64,000 nucleotides of DNA from Phycisphaerales bacterium. GTDB lineage: Bacteria; Planctomycetota; Phycisphaerae; Phycisphaerales; SM1A02. Under the pieces are notes generated by a model. The model had not been told where the DNA came from and ran no database searches. It saw nothing but the letters and a program-made list of their open reading frames with translations. The stretch covers positions 23,394-87,393 of the forward strand of contig SIAP01000008.1 of assembly GCA_009691725.1 (NCBI GenBank). Direction: 5' to 3'. Both the position numbers and the translations under genes were made by a program. Of the stretch, positions 40,574 through 49,361 are shown piece by piece (the first letter of the stretch is position 1; every line of letters starts with the position of its first letter).

Positions 40574-42952
40574 ATGCGATCATTCGTGCTGTGTGCGGTC
40601 ATCGGATTCGTCGCCTCCTGTCCACGAGTCTTGGCGCACCCACAAAATTCCGCCGTGACTCCGCCTGTCGCTGCGCCGCTCCTTCAGGTGGTTGTTGCAG
40701 ATGACAACACGCGGATCACCCAATCGTGTCGTCTGATCATCGCCCCGCGCCCCCTGTTCGACGCAGATAACAACGGCGTGATTCAGATCGAAGGCGACGA
40801 CCTCACGATTGATCTGGGAGGTCAAACTCTCTTTGGCGCGAACCACGAAACGACGCCGCGGCATGAACTGCGCGGAATTGGCATCACGCTTCGTGGCAAG
40901 CGCATCACCATTCGCAGCGGAACGATTACTGGGTTTCGCGTGGGGATCTCTGGAACACAGTGCGATCATGCGCTGCTCGAGAACCTTGAACTCGTTCGCA
41001 ACTTCTCGCAGAAACTTGGTTCAACTCCCGACGGCGAAGACGCCACTGACTGGTTGCGACCGCATGCCAATGACAACGACGAGTGGATCACGAGCTACGG
41101 TGCTGCGATTGCGATTCGCGATTCGCAGGGTGTCATCATTCGGGAGAATGGCATTCGTCAGGGACAGAACGGAATCGTGCTCTCACGTGTTCAACATTCG
41201 CAGGTGTACAACTGCGATGCATCCTTTCTCTCTGGATGGGGAGTCGCCCTGTGGCGAAGCAGTTTCAACACAGTCTGCCGGAATTCACTCGACTTCTGTG
41301 TGCGTGGGTACAGCCACACGGTCTACAACCGGGGGCAGGACTCCGCAGGAATCTTGTGCTTCGAACAGTCCTGCGACAACACGATCATGATGAATTCTGC
41401 AACGCACTGCGGAGATGGTTTCTTTGGCTTTGCGGGAAGCCAAGCGTTGGGTGATGTTCCCGCGCCGACCGATGGAGAGAAGCCCGCCACCGCCGATTGG
41501 CACGCTGGTCGCGGATGCAATCGCAACCTCATCGCACTGAACGATTTTTCCGATTCCGCAGCACACGGACTCGAGTTGACGTTTTCTTTCGACAACCGGA
41601 TTCTGCGAAATCGATTCGATCGCAATGCAATCTGTGGAGTCTGGGGGGGATATTCACAGCGCACGCAGATTTCTGGCAACCTGTTCCGCGACAACGGATC
41701 CGCAGGCTATGGCAACGAGAATGGAGGGATCAACATCGAACATGGGGTTGGGACAGTGATCTCCAACAACCAGTTTCTTCGCAACTCCGCTGGAGTTCGC
41801 CTCTGGTGGGACGAGGACGCACACCTTGCGCAGTCGCCGTGGGCGAAGATCAACGGTGTGCGCTCTGCTGACAACGTGATCGTCGACAATGCCTTCACTC
41901 ACGATGCGATCGGTATCTCACTGCGATCATGTGAAGACACGACCGTCGGCGACAACACCATGACCGATGTTGCGCTGCCGATGAAGCTGGAGGAGTGTCC
42001 TCATGTCACCGCGCCCAACGACACCGCACGCCCACATGCCCAATGGACCGAGCTCATGCGCATCGCGGAAGCACTTCCTGGTGGCGGAAATGCTGTCGAC
42101 ATCGTCGATGGGCTTCCTGTCACCAAGCGCAGCCCGCTCTCGGGTCGCGGGGCAATTCTCATCGGTGAGTATGGACCGTTTGACTTCATTGCACCGATGA
42201 CGATTGCCGAGTCTGGACCAGCACACGCACACCGTTGGAAACTTCTCGGATCGCAGACGATTCAATTCTTGCAGGTTTCCAAGGGGTCAGGCGATCTGCG
42301 AACCAACATCGATCCCGAGAACAACACCGCCATCGTGGAGACAGAACTTCCCGGACAACTCTCCAACTATGAACTCGCGATCTTTTGGGGACGCGCGCCA
42401 AATCAAGTGCAGCGAGTGCGCGGAACACTTTTGAATGCAAACTGGCGCGTCGCGATCTTCCCCCTGCCAACACCCACGACGCCCGCTGGACAGGCGGCTG
42501 GAGAGTTGGTTGGACAGTCGGATACCCCACCGGATTCAATCGCGTTTGATCAAGCCGCAAAGCGGGACCCCTTCGTGGTCCATGTCGAGTCGCTCACCTT
42601 TCCATTTGGTTCTGGTGGACCTGACGCAGTCAAGTTGATGGCGAGACCCGCAACAATTCCAAGCGATCACTTTGGACTCCGCGCGACTGCGACCTTTCTT
42701 GCACCCGCTGGCAATTGGATTGTGCAAACGATCAGCGATGACGGCATCCGTGTTGCGTTGGATGGCACAATGTTGATCGACCACTGGGATCGGCACGCCC
42801 CCGCTAAAGATCGTGGCGCATTCACGATCGATTCACCGCGTGAGGTGACGATGACCGTCGACTACTTCGAACTCACGGGTGAGGCGCGACTCGATCTGCG
42901 GATACTGCCGGGGATCGAAACCGCCCAGATTCCTGCGGCAATCACGCCTTGA
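40574..42952 (+). CDS. Exported right-handed beta-helix protein with PA14-like C-terminus
   Basis: A 792-residue protein. There is a signal peptide at about 1-21 (CAVIGFVASCPRVLA). Residues 80-470 hold parallel beta-helix (PbH1) repeats of the N-x-[IV]-x2-N type, as in NosD and pectate-lyase-like carbohydrate-active proteins: GITLRGKRITIRSG, ILRNRFDRNAICGVWGG, IVDNAFTHDAIGISLRS. A beta-sandwich linker follows, and residues 665-785 resemble a PA14 domain (GNWIVQTISDDGIRVALDGTMLIDHW), which often binds carbohydrate. Polysaccharide cleavage or binding is likely, but the active site cannot be assigned. It lies 4 bp after frr. Confidence 0.82.
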   Translation: MRSFVLCAVIGFVASCPRVLAHPQNSAVTPPVAAPLLQVVVADDNTRITQSCRLIIAPRPLFDADNNGVIQIEGDDLTIDLGGQTLFGANHETTPRHELRGIGITLRGKRITIRSGTITGFRVGISGTQCDHALLENLELVRNFSQKLGSTPDGEDATDWLRPHANDNDEWITSYGAAIAIRDSQGVIIRENGIRQGQNGIVLSRVQHSQVYNCDASFLSGWGVALWRSSFNTVCRNSLDFCVRGYSHTVYNRGQDSAGILCFEQSCDNTIMMNSATHCGDGFFGFAGSQALGDVPAPTDGEKPATADWHAGRGCNRNLIALNDFSDSAAHGLELTFSFDNRILRNRFDRNAICGVWGGYSQRTQISGNLFRDNGSAGYGNENGGINIEHGVGTVISNNQFLRNSAGVRLWWDEDAHLAQSPWAKINGVRSADNVIVDNAFTHDAIGISLRSCEDTTVGDNTMTDVALPMKLEECPHVTAPNDTARPHAQWTELMRIAEALPGGGNAVDIVDGLPVTKRSPLSGRGAILIGEYGPFDFIAPMTIAESGPAHAHRWKLLGSQTIQFLQVSKGSGDLRTNIDPENNTAIVETELPGQLSNYELAIFWGRAPNQVQRVRGTLLNANWRVAIFPLPTPTTPAGQAAGELVGQSDTPPDSIAFDQAAKRDPFVVHVESLTFPFGSGGPDAVKLMARPATIPSDHFGLRATATFLAPAGNWIVQTISDDGIRVALDGTMLIDHWDRHAPAKDRGAFTIDSPREVTMTVDYFELTGEARLDLRILPGIETAQIPAAITP

Positions 42953-43007
42953 CTCGGCTCGCCAATCGACCGAAGATGCACGCTCTGATCCCGCTGGCGA
43001 ACCACCT

Positions 43008-43505
43008 TTGAACTGCCCACACTGCAAGATTCCAGACGCGCGCGTCATCGACAGCCGCCCCATCGAAAGCGGACAGGGCATCCGCCGCCGACGCGAGTGC
43101 CTCGTGTGCAAGAAGCGATTCACAAGTTATGAACGCGCAGAACGACTGACCCGAATCAAGGTGATCAAGAAGGATGGCTCGCGCGTTCCATTCGACAGCG
43201 TGAAGATCCTTCGCGGCATCCAGTCCGCATGTGGCAAGCGACCCGTCCCCGAAGCAATCAAACAGAAGATCACAGACGAGATAGACGATGGCATTCACCG
43301 CGACTTCGAACATGAAGTTCCCAGTGCGGAAATCGGACGTCGCGTCGCCGTCGCACTTCGCAATGTCGACCCCGTGGCATTTGTCCGCTTTGCCAGCGTC
43401 TACCACGATTTCCAAAGCGTCGCCGAGTTTCAGTTGGAAATCGCGCACCTTGCGGAAAAGCCGCCGACACCCCCCGATCACCCCTCCCTGTTTGAAGACA
43501 AGTAG
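43008..43505 (+). CDS. nrdR: Transcriptional repressor NrdR (ribonucleotide reductase regulator)
   Basis: A 165-residue protein with an N-terminal zinc ribbon (NCPHCKIPDARVIDSRP, then RRRRECLVCKKRFTSYE) and an ATP-cone domain (IKVIKKDGSRVPFDSVKILRGIQSAC). It represses ribonucleotide reductase genes according to dATP/ATP levels. The family starts directly with M-x-CP-x-C, so the TTG at 43008-43010 is taken as the start; the upstream frame reads into the previous gene. The C-terminal PPTPPDHPS tail is slightly longer than usual. Confidence 0.93.
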   Translation: MNCPHCKIPDARVIDSRPIESGQGIRRRRECLVCKKRFTSYERAERLTRIKVIKKDGSRVPFDSVKILRGIQSACGKRPVPEAIKQKITDEIDDGIHRDFEHEVPSAEIGRRVAVALRNVDPVAFVRFASVYHDFQSVAEFQLEIAHLAEKPPTPPDHPSLFEDK

Positions 43506-43528
43506 ACTTCAAGGCCAGAGCTTTTCAG

Positions 43529-45613
43529 ATGCCCAAGATCACCCTGCCAGATGGCAGCATTCGACAATACGACGCGCCAACGACTGCTGCCCACGTTGCA
43601 GCTGACATCGGCGCAGGGCTCGCCAAGGCCGCGCTCGCCGCAAAGATCGACGGCAAACTCTGCGATCTCGCCGCTCGAATCGATGCGGATTGTGCGCTAG
43701 CCATCGTCACTGCAAAGTCGCGCGATGGACACGTCGATGCAGACGCGCTCTCGATGATCCGCCATTCGTGCGCCCATGTGATGGCAGAGGCCATTCAAAC
43801 ACTCTTTCCTGGAACGATGTTGGTGTATGGGCCAGCTCTCGAGACGGGCTTCTACTACGACATGGCATTCGCAGATGGGCGCGCACCGAGCGCCGATGAT
43901 TTCACCGCGATCGAAGCGGAGATGGCAAGGATCATCCAAGAGAATCGCCCCTTCACTCGATTGGACCTTTCGCTTGATGCTGGGATTGCCAAACTGACCA
44001 CCGAGGGAAGCAAATTCAAACTCGACAATGCGACACGTGCAAAAGAGGGCGGTTCGACCACGCTCTCGTGGTACGCCACTGGAACTCTAGGGACGCACTG
44101 GGAAGACCTCTGCCGGGGGCCGCACATTCCTGCCACCGGTCGCATCGGCGCATTCAAAATCACGAGTATCGCATCGAGCTATTGGAAGGGGGATGAGACA
44201 CTCGATCGGCTGACGCGCGTCTATGGCACAGCGTTCGCAACAAAGCCAGAACTTGAAACGTATCTCAAGCAAGTCGAAGAGGCGAAGAAACGGGATCATC
44301 GCGTGCTCGGCAAGCAACTGCGGCTCTTCCACATTGATGAAATGGTTGGACAGGGGCTCGTGTTGTGGACTCCGCGTGGCGCTGTCGTTCGCCAAGAGCT
44401 GCAATCATTCATCAGCGAGGCGCTTCGTGTGCAGGGCTACCAGCAGGTGTTCACGCCGCACATCGGCAAACTGGAACTCTATCGAACGAGCGGACACTTC
44501 CCCTACTACCGCGAGAGTCAGTATCCACCGATCGTGGATCACGACCAGATGAGCAAGCTCGTGACCGAGGGGTGCTCCTGCGGCGAACTCGCCAATCGCC
44601 TCGAAAGCGGCGAGATCGAGGGATATCTGCTCAAGCCGATGAACTGCCCGCATCACATTCGCATCTTCGCGAGTGAGCCGCATTCGTATCGCGATCTTCC
44701 TGTTCGCCTCGCAGAGTTCGGCACGGTCTATCGCTGGGAACAGTCTGGTGAGATTGGCGGCATGACTCGGGTCCGGTGTTTCACACAGGACGACGCGCAT
44801 CTCTTTGTTCGCGAAGATCAAGTCGCCGAAGAATTGATTGGGTGTCTCTCGCTGGTCAAACTTATCTTTGCGACACTTGGAATGACCGACTATCGCGTTC
44901 GCGTGGGATTGCGCGATCCGGCAAGCGACAAGTATGTGGGCGAGGGTTCTCACTGGGACAAAGCAGAAGAAGCCTGCCGAAATGCTGCGCGATCGCTGGG
45001 TGTTCCATTCACTGAGGAAGCGGGCGAGGCTGCGTTCTACGGACCAAAGATCGATTTCGTCGTGCGTGATGTCATTGGACGGTCATGGCAACTCGGAACG
45101 GTCCAAGTGGATTACAACCTTCCGATCCGGTTCGATCTCTCCTACATCGGCGCCGACAACAAGGAGCATCGCCCAGTGATGATCCACCGAGCACCATTTG
45201 GATCAATGGAACGATTCATCGGCGTGCTCATCGAGCACTTTGCTGGAGCCTTTCCGCTGTGGCTTGCCCCAGAGCAAGTGCGCGTTCTCCCAATCAGCGA
45301 GAAGAGCGAGGACTATGCGCGAGAAGTTCTCGCCGCGATCAAGGCGCTGGGGCTTCGAGCGACGATGGATTCTGGGAACGAGCGAGTACAAGCGCGCATT
45401 CGCGACGCAAGCGAAGCGAAGATCCCATACCTCGCAGTGGTCGGTCCGCGCGATGCCCAACAGCGAGTCGTCAGCATCCGCGCATTTGGAATTGATGCCA
45501 ATCTGGGCGAATTGCCGCTGGATCGATTCCTCGCGCTCCTCTCTGCTGAGTACCGCACGCGTGGGGGCGAGACGCTCAAGGCAGACTTCGCGAACGCATC
45601 GCCGCGAGGATGA
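43529..45613 (+). CDS. thrS: Threonyl-tRNA synthetase
   Basis: A 694-residue class II synthetase with all domains. TGS at 1-65 (MPKITLPDGSIRQYDAP); editing SAD domain with HSCAHVMAEA (HxxxH) and its C-terminal CRGPHIP; catalytic core with PMNCPHHIRIF zinc/substrate residues, motif 2 FGTVYRWEQSG, and motif 3 FGSMERFIGVLIEHFAG; anticodon domain to the end. A full editing site means mischarged Ser-tRNA(Thr) can be cleared. It starts 23 bp after nrdR. Confidence 0.98.
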   Translation: MPKITLPDGSIRQYDAPTTAAHVAADIGAGLAKAALAAKIDGKLCDLAARIDADCALAIVTAKSRDGHVDADALSMIRHSCAHVMAEAIQTLFPGTMLVYGPALETGFYYDMAFADGRAPSADDFTAIEAEMARIIQENRPFTRLDLSLDAGIAKLTTEGSKFKLDNATRAKEGGSTTLSWYATGTLGTHWEDLCRGPHIPATGRIGAFKITSIASSYWKGDETLDRLTRVYGTAFATKPELETYLKQVEEAKKRDHRVLGKQLRLFHIDEMVGQGLVLWTPRGAVVRQELQSFISEALRVQGYQQVFTPHIGKLELYRTSGHFPYYRESQYPPIVDHDQMSKLVTEGCSCGELANRLESGEIEGYLLKPMNCPHHIRIFASEPHSYRDLPVRLAEFGTVYRWEQSGEIGGMTRVRCFTQDDAHLFVREDQVAEELIGCLSLVKLIFATLGMTDYRVRVGLRDPASDKYVGEGSHWDKAEEACRNAARSLGVPFTEEAGEAAFYGPKIDFVVRDVIGRSWQLGTVQVDYNLPIRFDLSYIGADNKEHRPVMIHRAPFGSMERFIGVLIEHFAGAFPLWLAPEQVRVLPISEKSEDYAREVLAAIKALGLRATMDSGNERVQARIRDASEAKIPYLAVVGPRDAQQRVVSIRAFGIDANLGELPLDRFLALLSAEYRTRGGETLKADFANASPRG

Positions 45614-45656
45614 GCGTTCGATTCGTCAGGATTCACGCCAATCTTGTGAGTTTTCT

Positions 45657-45685
45657 TTGGAAAGTCCGAAATTGCGTGGTACCTT
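45657..45685 (+). promoter_or_regulatory. Candidate extended -10 promoter for infC
   Basis: TTGGAA (45657-45662), 17-bp spacer, TGGTACCTT with extended TG (core 45680-45685). Would give a 315-nt leader upstream of the infC ATT. Matches to consensus are only moderate. Confidence 0.25.
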
Positions 45686-45691
45686 CCCCCC

Positions 45692-46006
45692 GTCTTGAGC
45701 AGGACTCAAGAATGAACGGCGCACCCTAGAGACCATCGGACTCATGATTTTCTCTCAACTTCTTTCAGCATCATGATGGGCTTCTCCCATCGTCGAGCTG
45801 GGTCTTGCGCCGTCCACAGAACTTCAACTCAACGCACCTGTTGTGGCTCGCGATCGTCTCGTGTGGACGCGATGTGCTGTCGATCCATCTGTGCAATATC
45901 TCGTTGCCTTCGTGGGACCTCCTCGATGGCGGATGCGTGGGATCACACCCATCGCATTGGATCCGCATTCACTTCTTCTCCTCACTGATCAGCAAAGGAA
46001 TTCACT
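45692..46006 (+). promoter_or_regulatory. Structured infC leader
   Basis: 315 nt with no supported gene. Three hairpins are visible: CTTGAG/CTCAAG (45694-45710), GATGGG/CCCATC (45775-45791), and a 10-bp stem with one bulged T and loop ATCACA (45932-45958). The last ends about 35 nt ahead of the ribosome-binding site. A 71-codon frame (45773-45988) ends in the infC frame but has no ribosome-binding site and an Arg/Ser/Cys-rich, unnatural composition. An autoregulatory role is inferred from the known regulation of infC. Confidence 0.5.
45994..46000 (+). promoter_or_regulatory. Ribosome-binding site fixing the infC ATT start
   Basis: AAAGGAA, 6 nt upstream of ATT 46007. An in-frame TGA at 45986-45988 excludes any start further upstream, and there is no other suitable initiator before the internal ATG at 46118. 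Confidence 0.75.
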
Positions 46007-46774
46007 ATTAGCCAGTTCAATCGTCGCCCACCATTTCGCGATTCACGAGACTCCGGTCCTCGTATCAATGATCGCATTCGCGTCACCCCAGTCCGCCTGC
46101 TCGATCACGATGGAACCATGATCGGGGTTGTGGAACTCGAAGAAGCCAAGCGCCGCGCCGCTGAGGTCGGACTCGATCTCGTCGAAATCGCCGCAGATTC
46201 CAAACCGCCGGTGGTTCGTGTGATGGATTTCGGCAAGTTCAAGTACGAGCTCGCCAAAAAAGAGAAGCATCAGAAGACGAAGTCGAAAGCTGGCGAAATG
46301 AAGGAAGTTCGCCTCGGGCGCTCGATGAAAATCGATCCGCATGATGTGGAGATTCGGGTGAACCAAGCGCGCCAGTTTCTGATGGAGGGGTATCGCGTAG
46401 TGTTCGTGCAAAACTTTCGCGGTCGCGAATTGGCCTACCGCAGCAAAGGCGACGAGCGCATGGGCGAAATCGCCAAACAACTCGCCGACATTGGTCGAGT
46501 CGAGATGACCCCCCGCCTGAACGGGAAACGGATGTCGATGATTCTGGTGCCAGATCGGGCGAAAATCGAATCGGCGAAGCAGAAGGGTGGCGCCCCCAAA
46601 ACCTCCAAAGAATCCCCTGCCAAGGAAAAGGGTGCGAACGAGAGATCTTCGACGCCGGTGAGTCGTGCTGCGACGCTGGTCGCAGGTGAACCTACACCCG
46701 GCGAACAGGCTCCAGCCGCTGCTGTCGCACCAACCGCTTCGACCGCAACACGCGTCACCGCAGAAGCGAACTGA
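46007..46774 (+). CDS. infC: Translation initiation factor IF-3, starting with ATT
   Basis: A 255-residue protein. From ATT 46007 the frame reads ISQFNRRPPFRDSRDSGPR, then INDRIRVTPVRLLDHDG, the normal IF-3 N-domain. ATG 46118 would delete 37 residues including this conserved INxxIR block. The core continues with DLVEIAADSKPPVVRVMDFGKFKYE, the linker KKEKHQKTKSKAGEMKEVRLG, and the C-domain HDVEIRVNQARQFLMEGYRV. About 60 residues of Ala/Pro/Thr-rich tail follow the core. In E. coli infC also starts with AUU, letting IF-3 repress itself; the same device is inferred here. rpmI and rplT, the usual followers, are absent. Confidence 0.93.
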   Translation: MSQFNRRPPFRDSRDSGPRINDRIRVTPVRLLDHDGTMIGVVELEEAKRRAAEVGLDLVEIAADSKPPVVRVMDFGKFKYELAKKEKHQKTKSKAGEMKEVRLGRSMKIDPHDVEIRVNQARQFLMEGYRVVFVQNFRGRELAYRSKGDERMGEIAKQLADIGRVEMTPRLNGKRMSMILVPDRAKIESAKQKGGAPKTSKESPAKEKGANERSSTPVSRAATLVAGEPTPGEQAPAAAVAPTASTATRVTAEAN

Positions 46775-46851
46775 ACCACGCCGACCGAGCCACGCAGCGG
46801 GTTCAGGTGGTTGTACGGAAACTGCGCGCGACTGGAGTTGGCTGGGGCGAG

Positions 46852-46880
46852 TTGACTTTTTATTCATTCGACTGCATAAT
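46852..46880 (+). promoter_or_regulatory. argR promoter with overlapping ARG-box-like palindrome
   Basis: TTGACT (46852-46857), exactly 17 bp, CATAAT (46875-46880), each 5/6 to consensus. The -10 lies within TGCATAATCATGCG, whose GCAT/ATGC arms resemble an ArgR operator. The predicted start coincides with the argR ATG at 46887, implying a leaderless transcript. Confidence 0.65.
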
Positions 46881-46886
46881 CATGCG

Positions 46887-47381
46887 ATGCCTTCCAAAGC
46901 CCAGCGCCACCGACAAATCATCAAGTTGATCGACTCGGGGAGAATCGCCAACCAAGCGGATCTCGCTCAACATCTTGAGCGGGTTGGAACCGCGTCGACC
47001 CAGACCACGCTTTCGCGTGATTTGGCTGAACTTGGAGTAGTCAAGAGTTCAACCGGCTATCACATGCCCTCCCCCACCGACGCCGCAAGCGCACCAGATC
47101 GCGGCGCGACCCTCGCCACGACGGTTCGTCGACTCATGCTCGAGGTTGCGATTGGTGGAACACAGGCCGTGATTCACACCCCGCCGGGGCAAGCCAGCGC
47201 ACTTGCGTTTGAGATCGATCGAGCGAGTCTGCCTGGCGTCCTTGGGACAATTGCCGGCGACGACTGCATCTTTGTCGCCTGTCTCACGACGGCGGCTGCA
47301 CGCCTCGTGATGCGTCGACTCCAAGCACATGCGCAGGGGCGGGTCGTGGCGCAGCGCAAGCGCTCGCACGCACATTCTTGA
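46887..47381 (+). CDS. argR: Arginine repressor
   Basis: A 164-residue protein. Winged-helix N-domain (QRHRQIIKLIDSGRIANQADLAQHL, then TQTTLSRDLAELGVVKS, the DNA-contact helix), and a C-terminal hexamerisation/arginine-binding domain with IGGTQAVIHTPPGQASALAFEIDR and GTIAGDDCIFVAC (GDDT-type Asp pair, here GDDC). With arginine it represses arg genes. ATG 46887 is chosen; the upstream open frame lacks family resemblance. It is first in the arg cluster and probably regulates it and itself. Confidence 0.95.
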   Translation: MPSKAQRHRQIIKLIDSGRIANQADLAQHLERVGTASTQTTLSRDLAELGVVKSSTGYHMPSPTDAASAPDRGATLATTVRRLMLEVAIGGTQAVIHTPPGQASALAFEIDRASLPGVLGTIAGDDCIFVACLTTAAARLVMRRLQAHAQGRVVAQRKRSHAHS

Positions 47382-47409
47382 AAACCAACGCACGACAGAC
47401 CTGACCGAC

Positions 47410-48510
47410 ATGACAAACTCGCCGCAGACCTTTTCTTCATCGCATTCATCCATCCCGCTCTGTCGCGCCGTCGTGGTAGGAGCTGCGGGCTACTCGGGAT
47501 CAGAGATCGTCGGCATCTTGCTGCAGCACCCTCATGTTGAAGTCGTTGGACTCTTCGGGTCCGCAGCACGCGCCGAGAATGTCCTGCGCTTTGACCAATT
47601 GTTCCCGCGCTTTCGCGGGTGGACTGATCTCCAGGTGCACGCTGGTTCGCTCGAAGCGATCCTCGCGCTCAAGCCCGATGCGGTCCTCCTTGCCACGCCG
47701 CACGAAGCGAGTCACGACCTCGCACCAGACCTCTGCGCAGAGGGCGTCGCCGTGTTCGATCTCTCGGCAGCGTTTCGCTTGCGCGACTCGGAGGCGTATC
47801 CGACGCACTACGGCTTCAATCATGCTCATCCGCAATGGCTTGCGCACAGCGTCTACGGCATCGCGGAACTCAATCGGGAGGCAATTGCATCCGCGCAGTT
47901 GGTTGCTGTCCCGGGCTGCTACCCAACCTCGGTCATCCTGCCGATGCGCCCGCTCATGGAAGCCGGGCTTCTCGCATCCGGTCCCATCATCGTTGACAGC
48001 ACCAGTGGAGTGAGCGGAGCAGGCCGATCGCCGGCGCTGAAGAGCCTCTTCTGTGAAGTGAGCCAGCAACCATACGGAGTATTCACGCATCGCCATCAAC
48101 CAGAGATGGCGCAGGAGGTCGGGGCGGATGTGATCTTCACTCCACACCTTGGTCCCTTTGACCGCGGAATCCTCTCGACGATTCACGCCACACTCAAGCC
48201 TGGTGTCGATGAGTGCGCTCTCCGAAGGGTCCTCACGAATCGCTATGGGTCGGATCCGTTTGTCACGATTCTCAAGCACGGTGAGTGGCCATCCGTCGGA
48301 GCGGTTGAGGGGAGCAATCGATGCGACATCGGGCTCGCGGTCGATCTCCAGCGAAAGCATCTGATCGTCTGCAGTGCGCTTGACAATCTCATGAAGGGCG
48401 CAGCTGGACAGGCCGTGCAATGCTTGAACATCCGCTTTGGGTTCGCAGAAACCACTGGATTTGCGCTGCCCACCACGACAATGTCAACGCCACATGAGGT
48501 CCATTCGTGA
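47410..48510 (+). CDS. argC: N-acetyl-gamma-glutamyl-phosphate reductase
   Basis: A 366-residue NADPH enzyme, third step of arginine synthesis. AVVVGAAGYSGSEIVGIL is the Rossmann start, VPGCYPTSVILPMRPL has the catalytic Cys, and HRHQPEM the active-site His. ATG 47410 lies 28 bp after argR. The N-terminal 17 residues (Ser/Thr rich) are extra. Its stop overlaps argB by one base (TGATG at 48508). Confidence 0.97.
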   Translation: MTNSPQTFSSSHSSIPLCRAVVVGAAGYSGSEIVGILLQHPHVEVVGLFGSAARAENVLRFDQLFPRFRGWTDLQVHAGSLEAILALKPDAVLLATPHEASHDLAPDLCAEGVAVFDLSAAFRLRDSEAYPTHYGFNHAHPQWLAHSVYGIAELNREAIASAQLVAVPGCYPTSVILPMRPLMEAGLLASGPIIVDSTSGVSGAGRSPALKSLFCEVSQQPYGVFTHRHQPEMAQEVGADVIFTPHLGPFDRGILSTIHATLKPGVDECALRRVLTNRYGSDPFVTILKHGEWPSVGAVEGSNRCDIGLAVDLQRKHLIVCSALDNLMKGAAGQAVQCLNIRFGFAETTGFALPTTTMSTPHEVHS

Positions 48511-49361
48511 TGCGCCCCCATCCCATGGTTGTCAAACTTGGCGGTGCGTTGCTGGACGATCCAGCAGCACTCGATGCAACGCTCACCGCGATTTCCGCAC
48601 TCCACCGCGAACGACCAGGATCAGTGATTGTTGCGCATGGAGGGGGCAGTAGCGTCGACCGACACCTCGCGGCGCTCGGAATGCACAGCGAGAAGCGTGA
48701 TGGCATTCGTATCACGCCACCCGATCACATGGCTGAGATCTCCGCAGTGCTCACCGGCAAGGTCAATGCTGCACTCGTCGCACAACTTCATGCGCGTGGC
48801 GTCAATGCGGTGGGACTCTCACTCGCCGATGGACTCACCACCGCTGCTGCTGCGACGACGCGTTACCCGTTTGATGCAGGGCGTGTCGGTGAAATCGTGG
48901 GTGGCGATCCCGCCCTCTTGCGGACGCTCCTCAGCGGGGGATTCTTGCCAGTGTTGTCGAGTATCGCGGCGGATCAGAGCGGCGGACTCCTCAATGTCAA
49001 TGCCGACGATGCCGCCGCTGCGATCACGCATCTCGTCGGTGCCTCGCAACTCATCTTTCTGACCGATGTTCGTGGAGTGTTGGACCGCGATGGGGCTGTG
49101 ATTGGGCAGTTGAATCACGAATCAGCGGAAGAGTTGATCGCGCGAGGAGTGATTCGCACTGGCATGATCCCGAAAGTTCGAAACGCGCTCGCCACTGCGC
49201 AGACAATGGGCATCGCGGTGCGAATCGCCAGCTGGAATGAACCGAATGTGTTGACTCGAATCGCCAACGGGGAATCGGTTGGCAGTACGCTTTGCCCCCC
49301 AAACTCTGCTCCACACGCTGCTCCACACGCTGCCACAGTTCTCGCCCTGCACGAGCCATGA
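48510..49361 (+). CDS. argB: Acetylglutamate kinase
   Basis: A 283-residue amino-acid kinase, second step of arginine synthesis. MVVKLGGALLDD, IVAHGGGSSVDRHLAALG and the C-terminal GGLLNVNADDAAAAITHLVGASQLIFLTDVRGVLD are typical. GTG 48507 is an alternative start; ATG 48510 gives the TGATG junction with argC. Downstream it overlaps argF (ATGA). The C-terminal tail is extended by a 12-bp tandem duplication (APHAAPHAA). No N-terminal helix of the arginine-sensitive type is obvious, so feedback may fall on another step. Confidence 0.95.
   Translation: MRPHPMVVKLGGALLDDPAALDATLTAISALHRERPGSVIVAHGGGSSVDRHLAALGMHSEKRDGIRITPPDHMAEISAVLTGKVNAALVAQLHARGVNAVGLSLADGLTTAAAATTRYPFDAGRVGEIVGGDPALLRTLLSGGFLPVLSSIAADQSGGLLNVNADDAAAAITHLVGASQLIFLTDVRGVLDRDGAVIGQLNHESAEELIARGVIRTGMIPKVRNALATAQTMGIAVRIASWNEPNVLTRIANGESVGSTLCPPNSAPHAAPHAATVLALHEP
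49306..49333 (+). repeat. Tandem duplication, 2 x 12 bp plus partial
   Basis: CTGCTCCACACG twice, then CTGC, in frame inside the last codons of argB. It adds APHAAPHAA to the C-terminus. Confidence 0.9.

Noticed and set aside
45773..45988. 71-codon frame in the infC leader, in the same frame as infC
   Set aside because: No ribosome-binding site, Arg/Ser/Cys-rich unnatural composition, and hairpins run through it. Kept only as part of the leader.
46771..46812. Terminator after infC
   Set aside because: CTGAACC/GGTTCAG and AACCAC/GTGGTT can pair, but the loop is long and there is no T-run, so it is not called.
47500..48420. 306-codon frame antisense to argC
   Set aside because: Typical shadow frame of a GC-rich gene; argC is unambiguous and the antisense protein has no sensible composition.
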